From Panulirus ornatus (taxonomy: Eukaryota > Arthropoda > Malacostraca > Decapoda > Palinuridae), in the NCBI RefSeq assembly GCF_036320965.1, contig NC_092236.1, positions 19,632,018 through 19,696,017 on the forward strand: DNA of 64,000 bases, written 5' to 3'. The notes below the pieces were generated by a model. That model searched no databases. It saw nothing but the letters and a program-made list of their open reading frames with translations, and was not told where the DNA came from. The translations under genes and the position numbers were made by a program. Below, one piece after another: positions 35,296 to 47,975 of this stretch (its first letter is position 1; each line of letters starts with the position of its first letter).

Positions 35296-35732
35296 GCCTT
35301 CCTGACAGCAGGATTCCAACCGCTACTATTTGCATGGAAGCTGGGGACGTACGCTAGGCTATGGAGAGCACAACAGAGAAATGACTATTGTAACCCCAGC
35401 AATCGAGGGAGTCCATGAGCAACGGGGGTTTCGACCAGTTATTTCCCGTCAGACTCATATTAACCTGTATAGGCTGACAGCTTCACCGATCTATCTCTTA
35501 TGGGTCTCCATAATGACCTAATTGTGAGTGTTCTTATCTCCCATACGTGCACGTTCACAGCACACCAGGACAGAAGTCTCAGTCTCCTTCCAAAAAGATT
35601 TCAGAACTCCTCAGCCAGCAAGATGTTAACACCTGCCCACCATGACGCAGGGGAAGGCGCCTGGTGCACACCCCGTCGTCACCCGTAACCAACCATCCTC
35701 CACATTGCCATCCAGCACAACCTCGTCACTCT

Positions 35733-35767
<35 letters not shown>

Positions 35768-35940
35768 CCATCTGTCGAAGTCTGCAGATATCATATTCTG
35801 GTCCTCTCGTGCCACCAGCCTCCGCAGGTGACTCCACAACAGCACCTAAGCGTAATTTAGAGAAGCCAATAATGCTATATAGAGCGTGGCTGGGCCAACA
35901 GATCAACGACTCGCTCTATAAACGGACGAGGGGAGAGTGG

Positions 35941-35942
<2 letters not shown>
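35293..35942. other. No recognisable gene
   Basis: Mixed sequence with a short (CA)n at 35741-35767. Confidence 0.4.
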
Positions 35943-35999
<57 letters not shown>

Positions 36000-36070
36000 T
36001 ATGTGTGTATGTGTGTATGTGTGTGTGTGTGTGTGTGTGACGGGTCATGATGACTCCCTCACTCCCCCAG

Positions 36071-36112
<42 letters not shown>
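35943..36112. repeat. Two (GT)n microsatellites
   Basis: GT runs at 35943-36038 (with GTAT variants) and 36073-36112. Confidence 0.97.
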
Positions 36113-36115
<3 letters not shown>

Positions 36116-36289
36116 CAGCATCAGTACATCATGTGCGGATGATGAGAGATCTTTCTGTTTCGCGATTTCCAAGAGATCTTAGACGTTCCCTGAGGAACTG
36201 GACGCGTTCAATACTTCTCATGTGCTTGACGAGCAAAATCTAATACGTTGCGAATAAATAAAACAATTTTGAGTCAGGATATATATCAG

Positions 36290-36745
36290 ACAGATAGTAA
36301 GGTAGGTAGCCAGATAAACAGACAGACAGACATGCAGACAGACAGACAGACAGGCAGATAGATAGATAGGTAGATAGATAGCAAGATAAATAGAGAAACA
36401 GATACAGACAGACAGGTAGGTAGCTAGAAAACAGACAGACAGACAGATAGACAAAAAGGTAAGTAGATAGCAAGATAAAAAGAGAAAGGGATACAAACAA
36501 ACAGGTAGGCAGCCAGATAAACAGACAGACAGACAAAAAGGTAGGTAGATAGGAAGATAAACAGGGAAACAGGGACAGACAGACAGGTAGATAGCCAGAT
36601 AAACACAGACAGACAGGTAGGCAGCCAGATAAACAGACAGACAGACAGAAAAGTAGGTAAATAGCAAGATAAATAGAGAAACATACAGACAGACAGACAG
36701 ACAGACAGACAAGTAGGTAGCCAGATAAACAGACAGATAGGTATA
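36290..36745. repeat. GACA/GATA/GTAG tetranucleotide array
   Basis: About 455 bp of mixed GACA, GATA, GGTA and GATAAA-type tetramers with a longer period of roughly 70 bp ('gccagataaacagacagaca' recurs). All three minus-strand frames stay open because the motif lacks stops there; the Cys/Leu/Ser/Tyr-rich translations are artefacts. Confidence 0.95.
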
Positions 36746-38017
36746 TGAACATTTCCACTTGGTCCACCTGAATGGCATGCTGACGCTGTCGTAACGTCGC
36801 AATATTCGGACGGGAAAGTTATAAGTATGACAACCCGGAGTAACAGATGCGTTCATAAAGCAAGAGTGAGGCTCGCCAATTGCGTCTTTGTTTCACACTT
36901 CTTGTCGAGTTTAATTTTCTTCGCGCCAGTCGTATTCTTATGAGAAACGAAAGAGAAATATATAATTAAGTTCTGAGCATGTAAATCAGTCCAGAAGATG
37001 GTACTTTTTGTAACATGTATGTAAACGTAAAGTCTATTACGTATTAATAGTGTGCACAAAGACAAAACAAACAAGTGGCCGAGTTTCTCTGTTCTTAACC
37101 GAACACTTTAATTCATTATGTCACACTTACGAGGTCGAGGCACTAGCCACTATTAATAACACCAATATAATCCGGTAATCAAATGGGCTTGAAAACAAAA
37201 AAATCGTGAAATAAACTCGTGTGAACCACCCGCCAAGTGTGGCAAATATGACGATGTGACTAAAGCCCTCCAAGATTATCATAGGAATGATAATACTTCA
37301 CTTTGAAGTCCGTCGTTGTCGTCAACACCCTCACCAGTATGGACGGCTCTTGCTGCCAGACCGAGGCACGAAGGTTCACTCGCACTGCGAAGCAGAGGTT
37401 CCGAGATTCACAATAGTTCCGACATGTTCATGATTCGAATACGACAACCCTAATAACCTTGCCACTGGACCTTCAAGACTTTTTAAGTCCGTGACTGTAC
37501 CCAAGAGAGACACTGAAAGCTGATAAAACTTGACCCTGACAAGATAAAAGTATGACGTATAAGTACTCGCATCACCTGACATGTTTAAATTCCATCATAC
37601 ATTACAAAAGACTATCAATGGACGACTTCATAACAATGGTTGTCTAATACTCAGCCGAAAAAAATACGTGTCACATACCAGAAAAAAAACGAGAATATTA
37701 CTTGTTGACCCCAGCAAGTGTGTTACATGCAACAAATACACGAGTGATTCACAGAGGAGCCAGAATAATCTGGCCATGTTGTGTTGCCTTCACTTCAGAC
37801 GAGAATAAGCCAAGCGATGCTGCCTTCACTGCTGTAAATTCAAGTGAAGCGCCAGGGATCCTACTCCAGTGACTTACGGCCCCGCGCTCCTCATATATCT
37901 CAATCCTTTACGCTCTTTGTTTCTACCCTGAGCGTCGAAGATCAATGTGAGAACCGTAAGGGAATTCCTCCCTTCGATCAAGCCAGGCCAGCACCCGGTG
38001 ACATTGGGGACATCATT
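36746..38017. other. No recognisable gene
   Basis: Mixed sequence with short frames only. Confidence 0.4.
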
Positions 38018-38187
38018 GTGACCCAGATACTGGGGCAGAACCCAGACCTGTCAGTCAGAGGCTGGTACACACCCAGATCTGTTAGTAAGATGCTGGACCA
38101 GACCCAAGTCTGACAGTCATATACTGGAACAGACACGAATCTGTCAGTCAGATCCTGATACAGACACAGATCTGTCGGTCAGATGTT
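38018..38187. repeat. Minisatellite, unit about 36 bp
   Basis: About five copies of 'cagatctgtcagtcagatgc' plus 'tggtacagaccc'. Confidence 0.85.
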
Positions 38188-38283
38188 GCCTATTTTGTAT
38201 GAGTGCAGTGAACTAAGTGTAATTTAAAAGGCTTATGAAAATCGGCCTTTGTTGGCCTGAAAAAGGCCTTCAAGGCAGACATG

Positions 38284-38505
38284 CTGTAGCTTTGAGCTTT
38301 ATCCAGATTCTGAAGTACCTACAACCCAAATCTGGGACTTCTAGGTGCCTCATTTCGACAGCGAAAGAGTGAAAAACTAAAGCAAAAAAATTTCCAACTT
38401 GTAATAGCTTAAAACTTTGCCCAGATTCTGAAGTGCTACACCCGAAATTTGGAGCCTCTTGGTGTCAGCAATGAAAGAGTAACAATCAATAGCAAAAAAA
38501 AAGTA
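38284..38505. repeat. Diverged direct duplication, about 115 bp
   Basis: Two units share 'cccagattctgaagt', 'tggtgtc', 'gcgaaagagt' and a final A run. Confidence 0.8.
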
Positions 38506-38644
38506 TAAAGGCCAACGTTTGTCCTCATTAATTAGATCTTAACAGTCTCAGCCTGTCCTTCGTGACTGGTTAGTCACAGCCACACTTATCAGTACTGGAA
38601 AACTACGAAGAAAATTACATGGGAAATATTCGGGCCTTATAGGA

Positions 38645-38760
38645 TCACATGTTCTGAGGATTCGAAGCTTTTACCATGTTCTCAGGATTCAAAGCTTCTG
38701 ATTTGTTCTCAAGATTCGAAGTCTTTCCAATCTTATGAGGATTCGAAGCTTTCACTCTGA
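38645..38760. repeat. Minisatellite, unit about 29 bp
   Basis: Four copies of 'gttctgaggattcgaagctt'. Confidence 0.88.
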
Positions 38761-39004
38761 CAAAATTTACAAGAGTTCAGAAAGATTTTGGTGACTAAAG
38801 TGAATGCTCTTAGGTTTATGATGACCATATTCAACGGAATTGAACAACGTAGCAATATCACAGGAAGAATTATAAATTTTTTCTAAATCTTTTAAGGTCT
38901 TTACTCTATATGACACATCTATCGTAAACCAATGCCATTCATGTGAAGCATCACATGATACTCTCCTTAACGTACGACAACTACCGAACGGACACTTGGC
39001 CGAC

Positions 39005-39265
39005 ATAAGAGTATGAACGGAGAAATCATCATCACAACAGTATGAACTAAGAACGGCTGGCCGTTATAATGGTAAGAACTAATTACATTTAGTCATAATA
39101 ACAGTATGAACCAGCTGGCCGTTACAACAGTAGGGACTACGAGCAGTTGGCCGCTAAAACAGCATGAATTAAGAACGAGCACCCGTTACAACAGTATGAA
39201 CCAACAGCAATTGGCCGTCATTAAACAACGACTTTAGCACAGCTTGCCGTTATAACAGTATGACC
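39005..39265. repeat. Minisatellite, unit about 37 bp
   Basis: Six diverged copies of 'ggccgttacaacagtatgaa'. Confidence 0.85.
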
Positions 39266-39840
39266 TGTGGACAAGAGTGAGGGCGTCGTCCTCCGGCAGG
39301 TGCCCGACCCTCCACCTCCAGCAGTAGGAGCAGGGAGGAAATTCCAACATCCTGGTGGTGGTGAGTCCATAGCTCTCACCACAGCTGGTACGTCGTCATC
39401 GTCGTCCACTCCACCACAGCCACACCAACATTTCCCCAAAGATGAACGACGAATAAATGAACCCATACATAAATACCTTAAGCCTTGAGACGCCATGAAC
39501 CCCTTTTATATTCCTACCCCCAACCCCAAAGGGCTCAGGAAGTCAACCACGTCCACCAGCGTGGTGATGTGTGATGTTCGTTTGCCTGGGCAGGTAAATG
39601 CAGTTTACGAGTAGATATTCGTTGTCTTCAGTGTGGAAGCTATATCTTGGACATGAGGGGTCCGGCAATATGCTCTTCCGGTGTTTTGTATTGTTGAAGA
39701 GGTGGATGGTGTCCAGGACGCAAACCTGCAAGTGTGACTAGTGTTTTTGTTTTTTCTAGGAAAAAAAGGGTGTGTGTCTGGTGCAAATGAGTTCAAGATT
39801 GGGTTATGGGTACAGATGTAATCAGCTTTCGGTTGTACGT
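39266..39840. other. No recognisable gene
   Basis: Open frames at 39267-39488 (plus) and on the opposite strand are Pro/Ser/Gly-rich without a motif. Confidence 0.4.
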
Positions 39841-39968
39841 GGTTTCACAACGAGTGAAAAAGTCTCCTTTGGCGAGACTTTAGGAGCACTTTCTCGTCTT
39901 AGAACTTCTCACTCCAAAGGAGTTCATCATTTCCCTGCAACTGGAAGCAGCACAGCCTTGGAGATGCA
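39841..39968 (+). repeat. Dispersed repeat C, copy 3, truncated by an RTE LINE
   Basis: Follows repeat C from 'ggtttcacaacgagtgaaaa' to 'gagatgcagg' and then switches to RTE sequence at a shared 'ggaggggg'. Confidence 0.72.
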
Positions 39969-40904
39969 GGAGGGGGCGAAAGTTTTGGGAGCGTTGAAGA
40001 ATGTGTGGAAGTCGAGAACATTATCTCGGAAAGCAAAAATGGGTATGTTTGAAGGAATAGTGGTTCCAACAATGTTGTATGCTTGCGAGGCGTGGGCTAT
40101 AGATAGAGTTGTGCGCAGGAGGGTGGATGTGCTGGAAATGAGATGTTTGAGGACAATATGTGGTGTGAGGTGGTTTGATCGAGTAAGTAATAATAGGGTA
40201 AGAGAGATGTGTGGTAATAAAAAGAGTGTGGTTGAGAGCAGAAGAGGGTGTTTTGAAATGGTTTGGTCACATGGAGAGAATGAGTGAGGAAAGATTGACC
40301 AAGAGGATATATGTGTCAGAGGTGGAGGGAATGAGAAGTGGGAGACCAAATTGGAGGTGGAAAGATGGAGTGAAAAAGATTTTGAGTGATCGGGGCCTGA
40401 ACATGAAGGAGGGTGAAAGGCGTGCAAGGAATAGAGTGAATTGGAGCGATGTGGTATACTGGGGTCGACATGGTGTCAATGGATTGAACCAGGGCATGTG
40501 AAGCGTCTGGGGTAAACCATGGAAAGTTCTGTGGGGCCTGGATGTGGAAAGGGAGCTGTGGTCTCGGTGCATTATTACATGACAGCTAGAGACTGAGTGT
40601 GAACGAATGTGGCCTTTGTTTTCTTTTCCTAGCGCTACCTCGCACACATGAGGGGGAGGGGTTTTTTGTTTTATGTGTAGCGGGGTGGCGATGGGAATGA
40701 ATAAAGGCAGCCAGTATGAATTATGTACATGTGTATATATGTATAAGTCTGTGTGTGTATATATATGTATACGTTGAGATGTATAGGTATGTATATTTGC
40801 GTGTGTGGACGTGTATGTATATACATGTTTATGTAGGTGGGTTGGGCTATTCTTTCGCCTGTTTCCTTGCGCTACCTCGCTAACGCGGGAGACAGCGACA
40901 AAGC
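39966..40904 (+). pseudogene. RTE LINE 3' fragment (C-terminal RT plus long 3' UTR)
   Basis: Coding part starts at EGAKVLGALKNVWKSRTLSR (residue 409 equivalent) and runs through MLYACEAWAIDRVVRRRVDV. A two-base deletion near 40238 shifts the frame; the next frame continues WFGHMERMSEERLTKRIYVS and WKDGVKKILSDRGL to a stop at about 40501. The 3' UTR is the long form, with 'gggagctgtggtctcggtgc', an internal 'gcgctacctcgcacacatg' box and a terminal hairpin (stem 40877-40881/40894-40898). It ends in an A-rich tail and (TA)n(GT)n. Confidence 0.92.
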
Positions 40905-41062
<158 letters not shown>

Positions 41063-41318
41063 ATTAACAGTTGTATGTTACATGCTGACAGTTTTACATT
41101 CGCGTTGCCCCGTTTCTAACCTCATACATAAATAACTCGTCTTAACCTAATGTACAGACACACATACTCACCCTAGCTTACACCAAACACCCATTTATCA
41201 GCCAGTCCCCATACGGGAGGATGAACTGCTGGCTTGGTGCGAGCCGGTTGCCCCGTCCGAGAATCGAACCCGGGCACGCTAGATTGGCGGTTAGCCATGC
41301 CAACGAGTACACCTCTTA
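41063..41318 (-). mobile_element. tRNA-derived SINE, copy 6 (extended form)
   Basis: Minus strand has box-A-like 'catggctaaccgccaatc' near 41300-41283 and a good box B 'gggttcgattctcgg' near 41271-41257. The body matches copy 4. The 3' extension ('cctaatgtac', 'gacagttttaca') is also shared with copy 4 and also meets a (GT)n. Confidence 0.76.
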
Positions 41319-41670
41319 CTACAATGTGTGGAGTATGGAGGAAGAGGTCTACACTCGTGGGGCCCCCATCTCTTGAGTATACTGTTAAGAAAACTGTGCC
41401 ATTAAGCTGGCTAGCGAGTAGCGCTCACCCCAGGAAAATTTAGGGTTGACAATAGAGTCATGCGAGCCACGCGTTGTCCTAAGATGGAGAAAGCGTTTGT
41501 TTGTAAAGAAAAAAAAAATACCAACAACGCACTTGTATGTGAGGCAGAAAGAGGCAGGAACCTAAGCCGGGGAAGGAACTTGACAGCCACTGTAATGTCG
41601 GCTTAGAGGGCAATCACTAACTCGCCCAATATCCTCTTCTTCTCTGGTTCGTGGTAGCCTGTCACCAACT

Positions 41671-41728
<58 letters not shown>

Positions 41729-42675
41729 TTATATAACACCAGATACAATAGTCTTGCTAGAAGAAACATTCAACATGATGTATAATGACACTTACACCTG
41801 TTCACTTGCACAGGGCAAACCCTCACTTCATGAAGTGTGTTTTAAGTACATAATTGCATACTTTACACGTACCTGCTTGACAGCAGTGCCAGAAAGAATA
41901 ATCTTTACAAATACGAAAATGATCATATCCCTTGATATCACCCATGAATATGACAAGTGTATTTACAGTGAGGTGCATTCTCACGTTACGTATACAAGAC
42001 AGGGAGACCCCACTGACGTCCTCACACAGACAGACTGCAATACCCAACCACCTCCCACAGACGACTGTCATCATATACACAGCTTTTTCCACATAACGAA
42101 CGCTTGCTACAGCCTCCTCCTCCTCCTCCTCCTCCTCCAGCACCTGGGCTGTACATTCAACCGACGACAAAACTCGTGGATGGGTTACGTAAGGAGACAT
42201 GCCCGCCATCCACTCACCTCAGCAGCTTCATAAATCTAGCGCCTGCGAATAATTCATTCTATACAACGCTACAGTTCGGCCGTCCTATGAATTTTCTGCT
42301 ATCCTCCTGCAACGGAGGATTAATGAATATAAACTGCTACCTCGCTAAGCCCTGCCAAGCTGCAGGAAAATGTCTTAAAAAGAGAAATAAAAGTTTTCAG
42401 GGAGATCTGCATCTCGAGGCCTGATGGTGACTCGACATCTGGCTCACTGATCACTTTTTCTCTCCCACAGCCAACGCTCAGTGCAGCAAGCCCGCCACCG
42501 TCTCCGCTTTGTGTGTAATCAACTATTTGTATCGTAGGAGGAGGGAATTATACACACACGTGTGACCCTCATCCCCTGAGCTTCCTTCATATATGAGATG
42601 ATCTCTTTTCTTTTGCCATCAGGCAGGAGTCAGCGTGTATCGATCACCTCAAGAGAAATTTGGGAGGAAGATTTA

Positions 42676-42678
<3 letters not shown>
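41319..42678. other. No recognisable gene; open frame after (GT)n
   Basis: (GT)n at 41672-41727 opens a 184-codon plus frame (41679-42233). After the Cys-Val repeat its sequence has ordinary composition, including a short polyleucine run from (TCC)n at 42113-42138, but no motif I can name. Confidence 0.35.

Positions 42679-42736
<58 letters not shown>
42679..42736. repeat. (GT)n microsatellite
   Basis: Perfect GT run of 58 bp. Confidence 0.98.
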
Positions 42737-42739
<3 letters not shown>

Positions 42740-44031
42740 AAGTGTGTATTTCCGTCTAAGCCTGTTTGTCTATCTGTATGTCTGTGTAAGTACGAGAGAG
42801 TGATGACTAATACTCTGTAAATAACTGGAGAGTGACACAGCGTACGAACATCACACCACTGACCGTATTTCCAAACCGCCTCGCCTCGCCAGACCTTCCC
42901 TCTCCCACACACACACCTTGATACACACACGAGGGGACGTCGACCCCTTGTCATCATCTACCCTACAGGGAACACCCCTGGAGAGTTGCCTACAGCAACA
43001 TCCATGTTCCGAAGGAGCATTCAACCTTTGGTGTTCAGCGAGTCGGTTCGCGACCATATCATCCTTCACTGAGCATTTCATTCCGAGAACTACTAGGGGT
43101 GAACGCCAAGTATTCGACAAGCACACTGATCAACACGCTGATTCTATGCGTCGCAACTCAGAAGCCTGATATCTATGGGGTACAATGGGACAGTGGGCGT
43201 AAGATCTGGTGGTATACGGCGTATTTACGCTAAAATGACGACTGTTTTCCTACTGCATTCCTCAAATTATCGTACGCCAAGATGATTCACAATAATTTCC
43301 CGAGCGCTTTACATTCAGTATCATGTATAACTCTTATTACATTATCTTGTCCCATCTCTTCTCATAATTGTTTCACCTAGACATCGAATATGTTTAATTC
43401 CGTGTATGTGTCAGAGACTCCCATCGCAATATGAACCATTGCCAACAGGTGGGGGAAACCCTTTACGTAACTCAACTTTCACATTATAATTCATCTTTCA
43501 TTTGCCCTTGTCCTCGGCAGAAGCAGCACCGGACGACGCTGTTGTCAGCCTCCTCCTCTTCCTCTCCTCTTCCTCCTCCTCCTCCTTCAAAAGTCATGGT
43601 TTTTGCTCCCCCCCCCTCTCAAGAACACATGGTCGAGTGCAGTATTTACTACCAGTATAAGTCACTATAGAGAACATGGCTGAGGGTCGGATCAGCGTTT
43701 TAACAAAAAGTTTGTGTGTCTTAATTCCTGCCTCACACCAGACGTAATCTCCCGCCGCCTCCGGACACATACTTGGATCATGTTCAGAAGTTTTACTCGC
43801 TGCTTGCCGTGAGCCGGCGTGTCTGGCTGCTTCTTTACCCGTATGTCTCTGTAGCGGAGTCACTCGTTCATCTACCTACTTCGTGCTATCTTCCTGTCAC
43901 ATTTGTTCTCTATCTCTCGCATATTCGTCTGCCAGAGGGTCTGAAGAAGAGTTAATGACATGTTTTAATTAAGGTCACCTGAACGAAAGCGGATGGAAAT
44001 ACGACTCACTAAACTACCACCGGCCAATTCC

Positions 44032-44040
<9 letters not shown>
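42737..44040. other. No recognisable gene
   Basis: Mixed sequence with short TCC-rich patch near 43545-43590. Confidence 0.4.

Positions 44041-44095
<55 letters not shown>
44041..44095. repeat. (TC)n microsatellite
   Basis: TC run preceded by about 11 C. Confidence 0.97.
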
Positions 44096-44096
<1 letters not shown>

Positions 44097-44243
44097 AGTA
44101 ACGACTGTAAAAGAGCAAAATCATATTGCATACTAATTCCCTTTAATCGGATTCACTGAACGAGGGAATGAAAAAACATTTACAAAACTTATGATAAAAA
44201 AAAAAACAAGAAGAGCAACGCTATCGAAAACAAAAGATGATTC

Positions 44244-44249
<6 letters not shown>

Positions 44250-44316
<67 letters not shown>
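44250..44316. repeat. (GA)n microsatellite
   Basis: Perfect GA run of about 66 bp. Confidence 0.98.
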
Positions 44317-44321
<5 letters not shown>

Positions 44322-44761
44322 TGTGAAGTTTAGCCCAAAGAAGCGTTAGTTCAAGCTGTTATCTATGCAAAACTCTACCCAGGCTCCTAATCATCACCAC
44401 GCCTCAGACGGCAGGAGAGCAGGAACTCACTTGAAAATCAGGCGAATGAATCTTGAAAGAAAAAAAAAAATATCGTGTTATATACCATCACCTGTGCCCT
44501 TCACCTTGACCTCCTTACTGGCACATCTCACCTTACAGATTAACAGGGAGATTATACAGAAATTTCTTCAACAATTGTTATCATGATAAGCCTTTGCTAC
44601 GTAATCATTTTAAAGTTATGTGTTCATAATCTAAGGAACTCAAGTGTTCAACACAAGTACTTCTACTGGGATATCCTTGTTTCCCAAGTGAGCTAGATGA
44701 TGTTCCACAAGTTCACATAGGGTGATGATTATGCCTTTACTTACTGCTATCACAGATTAAA

Positions 44762-44763
<2 letters not shown>
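44317..44763. other. No recognisable gene
   Basis: Mixed A/T-rich sequence. Confidence 0.4.

Positions 44764-44831
<68 letters not shown>
44764..44831. repeat. (TA)n microsatellite
   Basis: Perfect TA run of 68 bp. Confidence 0.98.
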
Positions 44832-44834
<3 letters not shown>

Positions 44835-44893
44835 GGCATCAGTATGTTGACATGACAGCTAGAAAGTGCAAGCGCTAATGGGGCCATTGTTTG
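44832..44893 (+). mobile_element. RTE 3' UTR remnant
   Basis: 'acatgacagctagaaagtg' and neighbouring words match the start of the long-form RTE 3' UTR; cut off after about 60 bp. Confidence 0.55.
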
Positions 44894-44896
44894 CTG

Positions 44897-45226
44897 GCTC
44901 CTGACACTACCCTCTTCAATCTCTCACCACGCGACCTCCTACTCCCTCCAGCAAACCACAACATAAAGGCATTCTCGTATGCAGACGACCACATAATCAC
45001 ATCACAACTCCATGACACTACAGCAGCACCAGCAACAAACATACAACACTACATAACACAGCTGGACCAATGGCTCACCCAAATGGCCGTATCTCCAGAG
45101 CAGTACTTCAGTCACTGCTTTAACCTGAGACGAACACACCAATCCTGCTGTTACGAAAGGTGCCAAAACATTCTACCCATGTATCTCTTGCGTGTCGTGA
45201 AAGGCGATCAACAGGGACGAGAGTAG
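44897..45226 (+). pseudogene. Non-LTR RT palm fragment with YADD (clade uncertain)
   Basis: A 111-codon frame contains LFNLSPRDLLLPPANHNIKA followed by FSYADDHIITS, with Tyr-Ala-Asp-Asp at 44978-44989, and then an 'IQHYITQLDQWLTQ' helix and 'MAVSPEQ'. This is the catalytic motif C of a non-LTR reverse transcriptase plus the following thumb-side helix, with the first catalytic aspartates and everything upstream missing. It differs from the RTE family here (FADD). At 45188-45235 'gcgtgtcgtgaaaggcgat' resembles the 5' block of repeat B. The reading frame stays open to 45226. Confidence 0.75.
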
Positions 45227-45770
45227 GGGCCGATCTCCAACAGCCCAACAACTGTGTATTATCACTCGAGAAGCATGACCAGATGGAGAGACCAAGCTAG
45301 AGAAAATTACCTCTGAGGCTCAAACCGGGGCATCTGAACGTGTGCGGCTGTGTGACCTTGACGAATAAGGGATTTATGCTATGTCTGACGAGAGAAACCT
45401 GGGTGTTCTGGTTCTGAAGGGCCTTGCGGGGGTGCTCAAGGGATACTAAGAGGAGCATAGAAGATACGAAGTCATTACAATAAATAATATTGAATAACAT
45501 ATAACAGTTTACTGGATATAGGCAGCCATATGACAGAAAATATACAGTTGAAGTAATACAGATACTACAGAAGTGGGTGGCCATGACAGTTACTGGTTCA
45601 CTATTCAAACAAGAGCTTAAGCACAGCTGGATACTTCCACACTTTGGAGAGGTACATTGAGATAGGTACAAGGCGAGTGCTTTGGCGGTTTTAATGTAAG
45701 GGGTTAAGTCTTGGTGGTAAGGGAATCAGATGCAAAGGCGGATCATGTGGCAACTGAAGGTATAACTGGG
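45227..45770. other. Unassigned; possibly further LINE-derived sequence
   Basis: A 124-codon frame on the minus strand (45297-45671) has no motif. 'accggggcatctgaacgtg' resembles a LINE 3' segment but is too short to call. Confidence 0.3.
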
Positions 45771-47975
45771 AGGCATGGACGTCCTTCATGGGATGAAAAC
45801 AAGAAAAAAGCTAGTCGAGTTGCATGATGCAAGAGGGATGGTGACCGGGAATAAATGGTTTGAAAAAAGTACATAAACATAAATGGGAATGGGAGTCAAG
45901 TCATTTTTGCAATTAGGTGCTAATTGACAAGTGTGTCAAAGGAGAGACTGGTACATCAGAATGTCGTTGAGAGGTCGGGCAGGTGAAATATCCAATAATT
46001 TCTTACGGAGTTAAATGTCAAGTTGGTGGTGGGTTTTGGAGAAGAGGAAGTGACATTCATGTGAAAGAAGTGGTAAAAGACGAGCTGGCAGAAATGGCTT
46101 GTTTGCACAGAGCTGAATAATGGCATAAACTGAGAGTAAATAAAACAAGGGGAATGGCAGAGGAGTGGAGATATTAATGGAAGCTGTAAGTGCGTGCGTG
46201 AAGTGTCGCTTGCATAAGAGGGTGTAGACGTATGAGAAAGGGCAGTGAGTGGTGCTCGGACGAAGTCAAATTGTTAGTGATGCGAAAAAGGGAGGTTTTA
46301 GCATAATATCTACAAAAGGAGTAAGTTATAGGGTCACAAAATACAGGGTTTGGAGGTCAAGAGGAAGGTTTGAGAGTTGAATACGAGAGCAAATGAGAGA
46401 TGGGATGAGAAAGTGGGAGTCGACAATGAAGACGGGAGACTGGGAGGTAGAAAGAGACAAAAATGTGAAAAGGATGGATCAAGCATTCTCAAAGACTGCC
46501 GAATGCGTGAGATGATGATGAAGCAGATGCGTTTGGGATGAGCTGCTGCGTGGAGAGACTCATGACGAATGGGCAGCAGAAAAGAGAAAAGGAAGTGAAA
46601 GTCTAATGCAAAATGAAATATGGTAAAGCAGGGTAACTAGATGGAATTGCAAATGCACTTCTCGAGAAAGAGGATAACAAAGTTGTTCATCGATTGGCCA
46701 GGATGTTCGAGTGTGCAGGGCCAAGCGTGAGGCGCCTCAAAACTGGCGGTGTTCACTTTTATAAAGGCAAAGGGGATGAAAGTTGAAGTTCGAACTAGAG
46801 AGGCACGAGCCTGGTGAGCCTACGTGGTAAGGTGTATGTGGGAGTGGTGACTGAAGTGGCGGCGTCATGCATACAACAGCTGTTGGGGGGAGGAGCAATG
46901 TGATTTCAGCAGTATAGGGTGTGTGGACCAGGTGTTTACAATGAAGAATGTGTTGTATCAGAAATAGTTGGAGAAATAAAATGCAACGTTCGTAGATCTG
47001 GGGACACGATGTAGAGTTTTAAACTTAACGCAGTGTGAAGCTTCTACGGGGAGAGCAAGGCAGGTGTGCTCAAATAGGAAAGGAGGGTGCAGCGGTTACT
47101 GACGAAGATGGGCCCGCATCAAGAATGTATAATGTGACCATGGCGGCTTAATCTGTTCATGGACGAGGTGGTGAGGGAGGTCAATGCGGTCATGAAACGG
47201 GTAAGGAGGGGGCGGATGGGAGGTGAATGAGTTACCGTGTATAGATGGCATGGCCCTCGTCACACAGTTTCCAAAGACAAACTTCAGAAGCTGGTGACGG
47301 AGTTTTCATTTGGGGGTGTGCAGAAGCAGGATCTTGAAGGTTAATGCAAACAAAAATAGGGTAATGCCTAACACCAGAGGGGATGAAACAAGTTTGAGTG
47401 TAAGCATGAACAGGGAGGACCTGGAGGAAGGCGCGGGCTTTAGGTACCTGGGAATGAAAGTGACGATGCGTGGAACATGTGGGGAGGATTTGTCGTTCTA
47501 GAAATGCCTGTATCAGAGAGGTGTAATGGCTGCTGCAGTCTGATTGAGATGGCCGAGTATGATGTGCTGGAAATGGTCCAAACACACAGAGAGGATAAGA
47601 GAAGAGAGAGATTGACAAAGATTGTGTATGCGACAGAAGTGGAGGGAACAAGAGAGGTGGAGAAACTGAATAGGGATTGGAAGGATGGAGTGAAGGTTTT
47701 GTGGTATCGAGGCAACGAACATTAAGGAGGGTGAGAAGCGTGCATTGGATAGAACAAACGGAAGCAACGTAGTATACTGGACAGGAGAAGGACAACGCGT
47801 AATACATAAGGTGAATCTGAACACAAGGAGCGGTCACTGGAGTAATGTACTGTGTGAGGCTTGGCTGTAAACAGCTGGCTCTAATTTCGAGTCATTGTAC
47901 ATGAAAGCTAGAGACTTGATGTCTGCATAAGATGCCATGTTCATTTGTTCCTGTCGCTACCGCGCTAAATCTAGA
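45771..47975 (+). pseudogene. Old, decayed RTE LINE copy (endonuclease end to 3' UTR)
   Basis: In shifting plus-strand frames I read: 'KLVELHDARGMVTGNKWFEK' (about 45802-45865) and 'HKHKWEWES', matching the end of an APE endonuclease domain and its linker; 'KMKYGKAG..LDGIANALLE' near 46620 (RT motif 0/1); 'FYKGKGDE' near 46762; 'RGTSLVSLRGKVY' near 46803; 'GCVDQVFTMKNV' near 46919 and a motif A remnant 'ATFVDLGTR' near 46985; 'FRYLGMKVT' near 47440; and 'RLTKIVYATEVEGTREV' near 47610. 47860-47975 is the 3' UTR ('gtacatgaaagctagagac'). Many stops and frameshifts mark it as much older than the 61-kb copy, and it is the only copy here that keeps endonuclease-side sequence. Confidence 0.82.

Noticed and set aside
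36218..36856. 212-codon Cys/Leu/Ser/Tyr-rich frame on the minus strand
   Set aside because: All three minus-strand frames are open through the tetranucleotide array, so openness carries no information.
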